Shown here: positions 54,669 to 63,703 of the stretch, piece after piece | Layout of the letters: each line of letters begins with the position of its first letter | How positions within the stretch are numbered: position 1 is the first letter of the stretch | NCBI RefSeq assembly: GCF_003265995.1 | Contig: NZ_MVJN01000010.1 | Coordinates: 62,001-126,000, forward strand | Reading direction: 5' to 3' | Source: Legionella quinlivanii | GTDB lineage: Bacteria; Pseudomonadota; Gammaproteobacteria; Legionellales; Legionellaceae | Length of the DNA stretch: 64,000 nt | The notes under the pieces: generated by a model | What the model was told of the DNA's origin: nothing | The model's database searches: none | Seen by the model: the letters and a program-made list of their open reading frames with translations, nothing else | Made by a program: the position numbers and the translations under genes

Positions 54669-55952
54669 TTAGCACAGACTTTGACCATTTTTTGCATCGA
54701 TTCTTTCCTGTCTTGCAGCAATGATTTCCTCGTGATTTATAATTCTTTTATCAGCATTCAAATTGCACTGCTCTTCAATGTAGTCCATACGGACTGCAAG
54801 ACTTCCTTTGGGGTTAAACTCTTCTTTGATTTCTTCTTTCAATGTCTGCTGGAGTGCGCTAAGCAATGCCGGAACATTCTCCTCACCGGTATAATTCTTT
54901 AAAAAGTTATTAATAATCTCAGTGTGGCCACGCCGCGGGTGTGCAAAAAAATGCCCCGCCCGCTGCCATCTGCTCGCGGTATCTGAGGTTCTAAGTGCAT
55001 AGTCTTCAAGGATAGTCCTCGCTGCCAGATAATTTCTTTTCTCCATGGATAAATGCGGGAGGGTTTGCCTGGTCCACATCGCATGATATGACTTTGGATA
55101 ATCATGTCGAGTCAGGACAGATACATTCTGCGGCGCAGGAGATGGTTGAGGTTGAGCCGGCGGTTGTTGGGGTTGAGGGGGAAATTCGAGTTCAATATTT
55201 AAATTCTGGCGTGGTGTTCTTGGGTTTTCAGCAGCTGGAGCTGTGTGCGTTGGAGTGGATGGCTGTGATAACTGTACTTGAGGTGCCGGCCTGTTGCTCG
55301 CATAGAAATCGAGTTGTGTTATAAAATTCTCTATTTCTTTATCTTTAGGATTTGCACCGAAAGGGTTTATAGAATTGGGCGGAAGGTTAAGCACATTAAT
55401 TAATCTTGATGCAAAAGTACCTCGAAGGCTGTTCAGAACCTCCTCATTGTCGGATGTTTGGGGAAAGTCAAACAGACCCGAGGAAGGATGAGTTCCTACT
55501 AAAATCAATCGTGTATCCGGGCGCATCTGTTGGAGATAAGTGTTAATATTTGCTTTTAATTCTTCAATATTATTTTGGTCACTGGATAGGTTAACGACAT
55601 AAATGAGCACATCCGCGCTCTTCTCATCTTTACCCACATGCATCCTGGCTCGCGCGGGTTCGGCTGTGGCATTTACCAGATTCAAAAAAGGGGCATGGTC
55701 CTGACTCAGTATATTTGCCTGAAGAGCAGAGGGATTGTTCCGATGTCGTCTTAACTCGCCTTTAGTAGGTTCTCTGAGGGGTTTTCGGATTCTAACCACA
55801 GAAGAGTTTTCTGTGTTAGTTTCACCTTGCGCTGTCCTGGATTTTCGAATGGTAGGTTCCAGGAACTCAGACCATGCGCTGTTTGCATCTCCTACAACTA
55901 ACGCTTTTAACGAAGAATTATCCCGCTTTGCTCTAGCCATTATATTGCTCAT
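54669..55952 (-). CDS. degenerate small-GTPase-like protein, effector candidate
   Basis: A 427-residue protein. Residues 15-210 follow the layout of a Ras-like G domain: KALVVGDANSAWS at residues 16-28 occupies the P-loop place, SADVLIYVVNLSSDQ (112-126) the strand after switch II, and RLILVGTHPSS (148-158) the G4/NKxD-type strand. The P-loop Gly-Lys-Ser is replaced by A26-W27-S28, and G4 is not NKxD, so nucleotide binding is doubtful. Residues 215-260 are a Pro/Gln-rich linker (PPQPQQPPAQPQPS). The C-terminus is helical. No signal peptide. A cytoplasmic or translocated protein is inferred. I know no named homologue. Confidence 0.55.
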   Translation of the reverse strand: MSNIMARAKRDNSSLKALVVGDANSAWSEFLEPTIRKSRTAQGETNTENSSVVRIRKPLREPTKGELRRHRNNPSALQANILSQDHAPFLNLVNATAEPARARMHVGKDEKSADVLIYVVNLSSDQNNIEELKANINTYLQQMRPDTRLILVGTHPSSGLFDFPQTSDNEEVLNSLRGTFASRLINVLNLPPNSINPFGANPKDKEIENFITQLDFYASNRPAPQVQLSQPSTPTHTAPAAENPRTPRQNLNIELEFPPQPQQPPAQPQPSPAPQNVSVLTRHDYPKSYHAMWTRQTLPHLSMEKRNYLAARTILEDYALRTSDTASRWQRAGHFFAHPRRGHTEIINNFLKNYTGEENVPALLSALQQTLKEEIKEEFNPKGSLAVRMDYIEEQCNLNADKRIINHEEIIAARQERIDAKNGQSLC

Positions 55953-56087
55953 TAGTTATTTATATTGGTCTAATTATAGTCAGAAATGGTTAAGGTTTTA
56001 TTAAGGGATATTCTAGCCCTATTGGTATTGAGTTAAGGGATAACAGGTTGTGCCACAAAAAAGGATGGTCTTATTGGGTAGCTGGAT

Positions 56088-56113
56088 CCCGCGAACAAGT
56101 CGCGGGACGTAGG
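56088..56113. repeat. short dyad repeat with GGGACGTAG tail, copy 2
   Basis: CCCGCGA-ACAAG-TCGCGGG followed by ACGTAG, a 7-bp perfect stem. It shares loop and tail with 39911-39937. Lies after the S41 peptidase gene, in the gap to the GTPase-like gene. Confidence 0.55.
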
Positions 56114-56128
56114 AGGGGAGGCTTTTGA

Positions 56129-57472
56129 TTAGTTACGGGCAACTGCCAGGCCTTTGAGAATAGTCAAGGCAGCATACAGTTGGTAGTCCTCATGCAGAAG
56201 CGCTTTATCATCTTTGTTAGAGTGTTCAACGCTTTTGGTTTGTTCACTGGTATTAGCCAGATGGCCGCTTAAATCAGCCTCTGAAAACCCGGTGAAACTG
56301 GCTTTATTATCATCTTTTGCCACAGTCACTTCATCGATGACGATATCAGGGGTAATACCCTTGGCCTGAATAGACACACCAGATGGCGTATAATAAAGGG
56401 CTGTCGTCAGTTTGATTCCACGTTTATCATCTAGCGGCAGGATAGTCTGTACAGAGCCTTTACCGAAGCTTTGTGTGCCGACGATAATTGCGCGTTTGTT
56501 GTCTTTAAGAGCCCCGGCAACAATCTCTGAAGCTGAAGCTGAGCCATTATTGATTAGAACTATCATGGGTGCATTGTTCAAAACATCGCCTGGATTGGCC
56601 AGAGCAGTGAATTTTGAACCCGGTAAGCGCCCTTGTGTGTAGACAATCATTTCCTGCTTGCCATCTTTCGAGGTATCCAGAAACGCATCTGATACCTGAA
56701 TCGCTGAATCCAGCAATCCTCCCGGATTATTTCTGAGATCAAGAATCAGACCTTTCAGATTGCCGCCTGCCTGTTGTTTCAGTTGAGCGATCGCTTTTTC
56801 CATATCATCACCGGTCATTGCCTGAAATTGGGTCAGGCGTATATAACCGTAATTGTCATCAAGGAGTTTACTTTTTACGCTTTTGATAAGAATTTTCTCG
56901 CGAACCACAGAGAATACCAGTGGTTTACTTTCACCTTTTCTCAGAATAGTCAGGTCGATGGTCGTACCCGCCTTTCCACGCATTAAATCAACGGCTTCCT
57001 GCAGAGTGATGCCCTGAACGGATTGGTTGCCCAGTTTGATTATATAATCACCGGCTTTGATACCCGCTCGATAGGCTGGTGTATCAACCAGAGGAGTGAC
57101 CACTTTCACTACTCCTTCTTCCATTGTGACTTCAATACCCAGACCGCCAAATTCACCGCTGGTTGAAGTTTGCAGATCTTTAAATGCATCTTCATCAAGA
57201 TAAGTGGAATGTGGATCCAGACCGCTTAGCATACCTTTAATGGCATTATCAAACAGCTCTTTATCGTCAGTCGGTTTCACATAATATTTTTTAATCTGGC
57301 TTAAGGCATTTGAGAAGCGTTGGACATCCTCCAATGGAATTTTTTTATTACCCTCTGCATTGGTGTTTGTCGCTGTTGCCGAGGCATCAGTTGCATAGAG
57401 TTGAGCTGGAAACAAAAACGCAGTTGTTAATACTGTCGCCAGAGCACCAGAGTAAAACCGTTTGTTGCGCAT
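56129..57472 (-). CDS. carboxyl-terminal processing protease (S41, CtpA type)
   Basis: A 447-residue periplasmic serine protease. The start at 57472 (MRNKRFYSGALAT) has AAGGAG upstream and gives a signal peptide ending at about residue 27. A longer frame to 57598 exists but adds an unlikely N-terminus. Then come a leading helical domain, a PDZ domain (GLGIEVTMEEGVVKVVTPL... IIKLGNQSV), and the protease domain with the Ser nucleophile in NGSASASEIVAG and the general-base Lys in SFGKGSVQT. Between it and envC upstream is a 306-bp gap in which I saw no gene. It is on the same strand as envC and gpmI. Confidence 0.92.
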   Translation of the reverse strand: MRNKRFYSGALATVLTTAFLFPAQLYATDASATATNTNAEGNKKIPLEDVQRFSNALSQIKKYYVKPTDDKELFDNAIKGMLSGLDPHSTYLDEDAFKDLQTSTSGEFGGLGIEVTMEEGVVKVVTPLVDTPAYRAGIKAGDYIIKLGNQSVQGITLQEAVDLMRGKAGTTIDLTILRKGESKPLVFSVVREKILIKSVKSKLLDDNYGYIRLTQFQAMTGDDMEKAIAQLKQQAGGNLKGLILDLRNNPGGLLDSAIQVSDAFLDTSKDGKQEMIVYTQGRLPGSKFTALANPGDVLNNAPMIVLINNGSASASEIVAGALKDNKRAIIVGTQSFGKGSVQTILPLDDKRGIKLTTALYYTPSGVSIQAKGITPDIVIDEVTVAKDDNKASFTGFSEADLSGHLANTSEQTKSVEHSNKDDKALLHEDYQLYAALTILKGLAVARN

Positions 57473-57778
57473 AATGTTCTCCTTGGATAGTGTGCCACGC
57501 ATCATGCGGTCACCTTCCGATGTCAAATTACATGAAGCAATATAAATGCCAGAGAGTCTATTAAGAAGAAAAACTTCTATCGGAAATTGCTTTTGCAATG
57601 CCGGTTCGTCTGCTTCAGGCTATTACTTCGAGCATGAATCAACACAGCATACGGGACAGAAAACCGAGAAATCCGTTTATCATAACTGCTTTCTTAACGA
57701 TCACAGAATCACCAAGCTGGATTTGACTACTTCTGGCTGATGTTTGTTATTATGTCGATGATTGTCAAATTACACAAA

Positions 57779-58897
57779 TCAAGCTAACCATTCAAGTGGT
57801 GGAACAGCTTTGCCACGTTGCCTCACCTCAAAGTATAGACCGTTTTGTTTTATCCCGCCGCTGTGTCCAACGGAGGCAATTTGCTCTCCTTGCTGTACGG
57901 TAGCCCCTTTGCGCTTATATAAAGACTGGTTGTGCGCATACAGGGTCATAAAGCCTTGCCCATGATCAATAATGATTAATAACCCATAGCCATTAAGCCA
58001 ATCGCTAAAGACAATTTTGCCTGAAGAGACGGCACGCACTGGTGTTCCTTCTCCGGCAAAAAATGTCACGCCCTGATTCATCCGTTGAAGAGAACGGCTT
58101 TGAATGGGGCGTGGAAGTTTATGCCGCATCTGGTTAAAGCTTTGTTTAGGTAAGGCGACACTTTTCAAGGCCAGATTCTTTAAAAGACTGGAGAGATTCT
58201 CTTTGTTACGTTCAAACTCTGCCAGTGTATGCTCTTTGCTCTGGATTTCTTTACTCAGTGATTGGATAACTGCTTTATGGTAGTGTTTATCTTCCTGTAG
58301 CTGGGCCTGATGAATATGAAGCCGCTGCTGTAGCTGGCGCTGCTCAGCCAGTTCATCCTGTAAACTTTTCTGATTGGAGGTTAAATTCTTTTTCGTGTTA
58401 TCAATGGCGTCGATAATATGTTGCCGTGACTGAACGATGTATTGATAATAGGTGAGCAGGCGACTGATAGAATAGGGTTCATCCTGATTGATAATCCATT
58501 TAACCGGCTGATAACCCCCTATCTGATAGCGGGTGCGAATATGGCTTGCCAGTTGTTGCTGCTGCTTTATCAGTTGCTGATTCAATTCGCTGATATGCTG
58601 TTCCAGGCTGACAATTTTTTGTTTCTTGCTGTCGATATCAGTTTGAATGGAGCGCAGCTGTTGAATGGCTTTGTCTATTTGTTTCTCGGTGCCTGCCAGT
58701 TCACGATTCAACAGACCGCGGCGATCATTCGCATTGGCCAGCACTTGTTTGAGACGGTTAATTTGCGTGTCCAGCTGCTTTAATTTGGTTTTAGTCTGTA
58801 GTACAGAGGAGCTATCAGCCGCATAGTTTGCACCTGCCAGGCAAAGGACAAGGGTAAAACCTGAAATATAACATCTGAAATTAGACAGAATCGGCAT
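57779..58897 (-). CDS. envC: murein hydrolase activator EnvC
   Basis: A 372-residue periplasmic protein. The N-terminal signal (CYISGFTLVLCLAGANYA) and long coiled coil (residues about 30-240, LKQLDTQINRLKQVLANANDRR) precede a LytM/M23 domain (FAGEGTPVRAVSSGKIVFSDWL). The zinc-binding HxxxD of active LytM is replaced (QGVTFFAGEG), which makes it a non-catalytic activator of AmiA/B amidases in cell division, as E. coli EnvC. The end of gpmI overlaps its start by 17 nt. Gene order gpmI-envC-ctp is the common gammaproteobacterial one. Confidence 0.93.
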   Translation of the reverse strand: MPILSNFRCYISGFTLVLCLAGANYAADSSSVLQTKTKLKQLDTQINRLKQVLANANDRRGLLNRELAGTEKQIDKAIQQLRSIQTDIDSKKQKIVSLEQHISELNQQLIKQQQQLASHIRTRYQIGGYQPVKWIINQDEPYSISRLLTYYQYIVQSRQHIIDAIDNTKKNLTSNQKSLQDELAEQRQLQQRLHIHQAQLQEDKHYHKAVIQSLSKEIQSKEHTLAEFERNKENLSSLLKNLALKSVALPKQSFNQMRHKLPRPIQSRSLQRMNQGVTFFAGEGTPVRAVSSGKIVFSDWLNGYGLLIIIDHGQGFMTLYAHNQSLYKRKGATVQQGEQIASVGHSGGIKQNGLYFEVRQRGKAVPPLEWLA

Positions 58898-60431
58898 GAT
58901 CTTCCACCAGAAGGGCTTGTCCTGTCATTTCATCCGGCTTTGATAAATCAAGCAGAGAAAGAATGGTCGGTGCGATATCCACTAAAGTACCCTGGCTGAC
59001 TTTAAAATGTCTCCGGGTATTACCCACATAAACAAAGGGGACCATTTCACAGGTATGAGCAGTGTGAGCCTGGCTGGTGTTTTCATCATACATTAATTCT
59101 GCATTGCCATGGTCCGCGGTGATTAACATGCAACCGTCTTTTCTTTCCAAAGCCTGCCAAACCTCACTCATACAACGGTCAAGGCACTCAATTGCTTTCT
59201 TCGTGGCGCTAAAATCGCCTGTATGTCCTACCATATCGGCATTGGCATAATTGCAGATGATCACATCATAGGCATCGCTGTTAATCGCATCCACCAGGGC
59301 ATGGGTTAACTGAGGCGCGCTCATCTCCGGTTGTAAATCATAGGTTGCAACAGGTGGAGAGGGGATGAGTATGCGATCCTCATTGGGAAAAATCTGTTCT
59401 GATCCGCCATTAAAAAAGAAGGTGACATGGGCGTATTTTTCCGTTTCCGCAATTCTCAACTGATTCAATCGATAATCGGCAAGCACTTTTCCGAGCGTAT
59501 TGCTTAAAGGAATCGGTGGAAATGCGATTGCGGTGTTTAAGCTTTTTGAGAACTGAGTCATGCTGATAAAGGCAGCCAGTTCTGGTTTCCTATGACGAAT
59601 GAAACCCTCAAATGAGTCGTTAATGAATGCCTCAGTGAGCTGCCTTGCGCGATCGGCACGAAAGTTAAAAAAGAACAGGGCATCCCCATCTTCGATCGCT
59701 TTATGTTCTCCAATCAAAGTCGGCGGAATGAATTCATCCGATTTGCCGTCTGCATAGAAATTCCGGATCGCCTCTTTTGCGCTGTCAAAATGGTATTGGC
59801 TCTTGCCTTGGGTCAGCATATGATAAACCGGTGCTATCCTTTCCCAGCGTTTGTCCCGGTCCATAGCAAAATAACGCCCGCTGATTGAAGCAATACGTGC
59901 TGCCGGATAACGCTCAAGCTGCTCTTCCAGAGCTTCGATACTGCTTAGGGCACTTTGTGGTGGAGTGTCACGGCCATCTAAAAACAGATGAAGATACACA
60001 TCGTAAAATCCAAGCTGATGGCAAATCTTTATAAAGGTAAATAAGTGATTTTGATGACTGTGAACTCCTCCGGGAGATAAAAGTCCCATCACATGCAAGG
60101 ACTTGCCACTTTCTTTTAATTGCTGAATAGTAGCCAGAAATAATTCGTTTTGCTCGAATTCTCCGGTATCTATGGCATGATTGATGCGGGTTAAATCCTG
60201 ATAAATCAGGCGGCCTGCACCAATATGCATATGGCCGACTTCCGAATTGCCCATTTGATCATCGGGTAAACCAACGACATGTCCAGAGGCGTTTAGCAAG
60301 ATATGCGGCCGGTGCGCCCACCAGTCATCCCATTGAGGAGTGTCTGCTGCGGCGATTGCGTTGTGGTTCTCGTTGCAGCTGTACCCCCAGCCATCAAGAA
60401 TCATTAATACTAATGGTTTTCTTTGTTGCAT
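58881..60431 (-). CDS. gpmI: cofactor-independent phosphoglycerate mutase
   Basis: A 516-residue Mn-dependent enzyme interconverting 2- and 3-phosphoglycerate. Seen: LVLMILDGWGYS with the metal Asp13, the phosphoserine site QMGNSEVGH (Ser63), RDTPPQSA, the repeated metal motifs YANADMVGHTGD and ITADHGNAE, and TAHTCEMVPFVY. Length is normal. It overlaps envC by 17 nt and is the first gene of gpmI-envC-ctp. The 180-bp gap to the divergent rhodanese gene holds their promoters. Confidence 0.97.
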   Translation of the reverse strand: MQQRKPLVLMILDGWGYSCNENHNAIAAADTPQWDDWWAHRPHILLNASGHVVGLPDDQMGNSEVGHMHIGAGRLIYQDLTRINHAIDTGEFEQNELFLATIQQLKESGKSLHVMGLLSPGGVHSHQNHLFTFIKICHQLGFYDVYLHLFLDGRDTPPQSALSSIEALEEQLERYPAARIASISGRYFAMDRDKRWERIAPVYHMLTQGKSQYHFDSAKEAIRNFYADGKSDEFIPPTLIGEHKAIEDGDALFFFNFRADRARQLTEAFINDSFEGFIRHRKPELAAFISMTQFSKSLNTAIAFPPIPLSNTLGKVLADYRLNQLRIAETEKYAHVTFFFNGGSEQIFPNEDRILIPSPPVATYDLQPEMSAPQLTHALVDAINSDAYDVIICNYANADMVGHTGDFSATKKAIECLDRCMSEVWQALERKDGCMLITADHGNAELMYDENTSQAHTAHTCEMVPFVYVGNTRRHFKVSQGTLVDIAPTILSLLDLSKPDEMTGQALLVEDHADSV

Positions 60432-60611
60432 GGGGTAACTCCGACAAAATTAGAGAATAATGAAATCTTCCTGAGCAGGAAAGATTAGATCTCTAAGTAT
60501 ATACTTATCGGACAGGTTTAGGCGAGCATTCGATGTCGATTGCAATGTTTTTTTATTTAAATTAAAAAGGATTAACTTCTATAATAGAGGCACTTCTCTT
60601 TAAGGATTATT

Positions 60612-60983
60612 ATGAAACAACATTCTCCCGGATTTTTGAAGTTAGTGACAGCGGCAAAGCAACGCATTAAAGAGATTTCTCCGCTCGCTTTGAAAGAAAA
60701 AATGGATAGCAATGAATCTTTTCAGCTCATAGATGTACGCGAAACCAATGAATGGGAAACCGGACACCTTCCAGGAGCTGTCCATCTGGGGAAAGGAATT
60801 ATTGAGCGCGATATCGAGAAACAAATTTCAGATTTAAAGACTCCAATTGTCGTGTATTGCAGCGGCGGTTTTCGCTGTGCTCTGGTTGCGGATAATCTGC
60901 AGGCCATGGGTTATGAGCAGGTGTACTCTCTGGAGAGTGGATCACAGGGTTGGATTGATGCCGGTTTTAATCTGGTCAAATAG
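60612..60983 (+). CDS. rhodanese-domain protein
   Basis: A 123-residue single-domain rhodanese. The catalytic loop CSGGFRC places the sulfur-carrying Cys at 83. Upstream are the LIDVRETNEWETGHLPGAVHLG and downstream the NLQAMGYEQVYSLESGSQGW blocks. It moves sulfane sulfur to an acceptor such as cyanide, glutathione or a tRNA-thiolation partner; the acceptor is not known. It lies 15 bp before the RpiB-like gene. A TATAAT at 60580, 32 bp before the ATG, is a possible -10 box with a weak -35. Confidence 0.92.
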   Translation: MKQHSPGFLKLVTAAKQRIKEISPLALKEKMDSNESFQLIDVRETNEWETGHLPGAVHLGKGIIERDIEKQISDLKTPIVVYCSGGFRCALVADNLQAMGYEQVYSLESGSQGWIDAGFNLVK

Positions 60984-60998
60984 CTGGGAGTTATAACG

Positions 60999-61469
60999 AT
61001 GAAAATAGCGGTTTGCAGCGATGAGCTTTATCCAGTGAACGATTTTGTAGTTGAGGAGTTGAGAAAGTCAGGATACGAACCGGTGTTATTTGGCGCTCTG
61101 CGATCGCGCAGTAATGCGCCCTGGATTGCCTCAACTGAGGAAGCAGCCCAGGCAATCAGTTCAGGAGACTGCCAGGAAGGTATTTTCTTCTGCTGGACAG
61201 GTACTGGCACCTCAATTGTTGCTAACAAGATTCCTGGCATCAGAGCCGCCTTGTGCACCGATGCTCAAACCGCTGCAGGTTCCCGCATCTGGAATAGTGC
61301 CAATGTCCTTGCATTATCCAATCGCTTGCTGACTCAGGATTTGGCAAAAGAAATTCTTGCCAGCTGGTTTAATACCGCTCTTAATGAAGAGAGTGAAAAA
61401 GCAGCAGCCGAAATCCAGGCTATCGAATCAAATTACAAAAAACACACCCCAGAACAAGCCAATCGCTAA
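60999..61469 (+). CDS. RpiB/LacA/LacB-family sugar-phosphate isomerase-like protein
   Basis: A 156-residue member of the RpiB fold (MKIAVCSDELYPVNDFVVEEL, then FFCWTGTGTSIVANKIPGIRAALCTD and NSANVLALSNRLLT). The phosphate-binding WTGTG and the ALCTDAQTA and NVLALS elements fit the family, which isomerises ribose-5-phosphate or allose/galactose-6-phosphate. The N-terminal DxxG/H catalytic area is altered (SDELYPVND rather than SDHAG), so activity may differ. It is coupled with the rhodanese gene by a 15-bp gap. Confidence 0.8.
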   Translation: MKIAVCSDELYPVNDFVVEELRKSGYEPVLFGALRSRSNAPWIASTEEAAQAISSGDCQEGIFFCWTGTGTSIVANKIPGIRAALCTDAQTAAGSRIWNSANVLALSNRLLTQDLAKEILASWFNTALNEESEKAAAEIQAIESNYKKHTPEQANR

Positions 61470-61555
61470 AAAAGCGTAAATATTAGTAAATTAACGCGCA
61501 CGGTCCTCATCGTGATTTTATAATCCGGCCTGACATTCTAGCCGGAGCGAAACTG

Positions 61556-63703
61556 ATGAGAAAACTTCCCCTGGTCCTGGCGATCAGCAGTCTTGTTTGT
61601 AATCCAGGAGCATTATTTGCAGAGGATGCACAGAATAAGGACATCAGCGAGCTGGTCAGCTTTCTGGTTTCCAAAGATCTTCTGATAAGCAGCAAGGACG
61701 GCCAATCGGTTCCTCTGAGCTACTATACCGGCAACCAGGAAGATATTGACAAATATTTTGGTGATTATATCTGCAAGCCTGCGGATACCTGCAGTGTTGT
61801 GGACAGTTTATACAATGATCCCTACGCTATTCTCGGGCGCGGTCTTCCCCCTCAGCAAGGCGGTGACCTTGACATGGCCCAGGCACAAGCCCAGCTTGAA
61901 CGAACCGATATGAAGTATGGAGCGGATATCTACGATGCCGCAACCTGGCAAATTGCACTGGCATTGGCCGCCAAAAATCATTATCTGGAGGCTGAGCAAG
62001 CGAAAACATTGATTGGCAACCAGTTACAGGCGATTATGAACAAGGATAACCGCGCCACCGACAAGCAATTCAAATATGGCTATCAGAGTTCAATAAGCGA
62101 TGCCAGTAAAGCCTTCAGTTTTCGTATGATTGCTACTGATTTCCATAACAAAGATCCCTTCTATAAAGGGAGGTATCAAAAAGAACTCAGCTGGGATTAT
62201 GATCCGGAAGAATTGGCTCAAAATGATCCCGATAAACATCCAGCTCAGTTTTTCGAATATGTATCCACCTGGTCTGATTGGAAACCCATTACCGGGGAAA
62301 ACGCCTGGGCCCAGCTAATAGGTCCTTTACAGGCAGAATTACTTCTCAATGATGGCAAAGTAGCTGCCAATTCTCCCGCTTTAATCAATGCAATGAATAG
62401 TCTAGGCGCTTTTTCTGCGATGCAGGCTGGAATTGGTGCATTTTACTATGCGCCGGGCGGCTCACAAGGAAACCAGGGGCCGATAGCGCAAGGGGAAATT
62501 TCAGTTGAAAATAATTTTTCAGCGCTTGGCGGCCTGCAGATTTTAAAGAAAGTTCTGCAAAACAGCGAACAGACTCCGCAAGTGACCGAGGCCTTGCAGC
62601 AGGTTGATGTCATGCTTAATGGCGGAACCACTGTAAATGGTTATAAAACGCTGGGCTTATTAAGCTTCATCTATAATGGGGCCTATGATCAAAAGCATGG
62701 CATTTTTTATACGCATGGCACAGCACCCATTCCTTCTTCCCTTTCCGACTGGCAACCCGATACTTCTGATTCAGCAGCGGCGATGGCTGTTGATATTAAC
62801 ACCTGGGGAATTGCTGCCTTAGGCCCAGAAACCGTTGACAAATGGTTTGGTGATGGAACATCTAAGGCTGTCTGGAATAAAATCAGAGAGCAGGGAGGTT
62901 ATTACCAGCAAGGCGAGCTCTGGGGAGTGGGTTACACCCTTCATAATAATTCCGGGGATAATCCTGAAAATATTATGTCGACCGAGTGGACCGCTGGCGC
63001 TATTAATATGGTTCAGTCGCTTATTGATTATTATTCTCAAAAGGGTGAAGACATAAGCCAGTTGCAGGCCGATCTGACCAGCATGCAGCAGGGAATTAAG
63101 CATTTGCGAAACGATCAGTATCTGGCAGCAGGTTTTGACGGCGCAACCCCCAAAGATAATTTCGTAAGTCTCGATAGTCAATCGGGCCAGGCCTATCTAT
63201 ATGCCAGTAAGCGTTTCGCCATTCCTTTCGGCTGGAATGCCAATACCTTACCCAGCACCACATCCAATGCCTGGGTGATTATGAACTATTTTAATTACAA
63301 TCCATTTCAGTATGGCGGCAAATTATCGGGTGAGAATTACGATATCCCTGAAAAAGTCGACATTTCAGGTGGAGCTCAGGAAGATGGCTTGCCGCAGGCG
63401 GTAACCGTTAATTTTAATGCAGGAAACTTAGGGCAGATTACTCAATTAAGTCTAAGTTACAATTTAGATGCTTCCCAGGGAAACTGGATAGCGGCTGCAA
63501 CCGTCAATGGACGCACAGGCACCGCCAATCTTCCCGCGGGAGCAAAAGCTTTATCCATTGCATTTAATAACAATGGCTGGGCGGGTGCCTGCCAGGTGAT
63601 ACCAGCAACAATGATTTGTAAAAACGCGGATTGCAGCAGCGTTTACACGATAAGCACTCAATGGAGTGCCGATGGCAAGGGGGCTTGTGTTTTAGGGGAT
63701 TAA
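61556..63703 (+). CDS. large secreted protein, unrecognised family
   Basis: A 715-residue protein with a clear signal peptide (MRKLPLVLAISSLVCNPGALFA, cleavage before EDAQ). The middle (residues about 100-560) is helix-rich with repeated aromatic and Gly-Asn motifs, including YGADIYDAATWQIALALAAK, MAVDINTWGIAALG and TSNAWVIMNYFNYNPFQY, the look of an (alpha/alpha) toroid like a glycoside hydrolase. The last 110 residues form a beta domain with four Cys (CQVIPATMICKNADC). No nearby export genes. A type II-secreted enzyme or surface protein is plausible but unproven. The next gene on the other strand overlaps its stop by 4 nt. Confidence 0.7.
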   Translation: MRKLPLVLAISSLVCNPGALFAEDAQNKDISELVSFLVSKDLLISSKDGQSVPLSYYTGNQEDIDKYFGDYICKPADTCSVVDSLYNDPYAILGRGLPPQQGGDLDMAQAQAQLERTDMKYGADIYDAATWQIALALAAKNHYLEAEQAKTLIGNQLQAIMNKDNRATDKQFKYGYQSSISDASKAFSFRMIATDFHNKDPFYKGRYQKELSWDYDPEELAQNDPDKHPAQFFEYVSTWSDWKPITGENAWAQLIGPLQAELLLNDGKVAANSPALINAMNSLGAFSAMQAGIGAFYYAPGGSQGNQGPIAQGEISVENNFSALGGLQILKKVLQNSEQTPQVTEALQQVDVMLNGGTTVNGYKTLGLLSFIYNGAYDQKHGIFYTHGTAPIPSSLSDWQPDTSDSAAAMAVDINTWGIAALGPETVDKWFGDGTSKAVWNKIREQGGYYQQGELWGVGYTLHNNSGDNPENIMSTEWTAGAINMVQSLIDYYSQKGEDISQLQADLTSMQQGIKHLRNDQYLAAGFDGATPKDNFVSLDSQSGQAYLYASKRFAIPFGWNANTLPSTTSNAWVIMNYFNYNPFQYGGKLSGENYDIPEKVDISGGAQEDGLPQAVTVNFNAGNLGQITQLSLSYNLDASQGNWIAAATVNGRTGTANLPAGAKALSIAFNNNGWAGACQVIPATMICKNADCSSVYTISTQWSADGKGACVLGD

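Noticed and set aside
57473-57598. Longer N-terminus for the S41 protease
   Set aside because: The in-frame extension has no ribosome-binding site and would bury the signal peptide.
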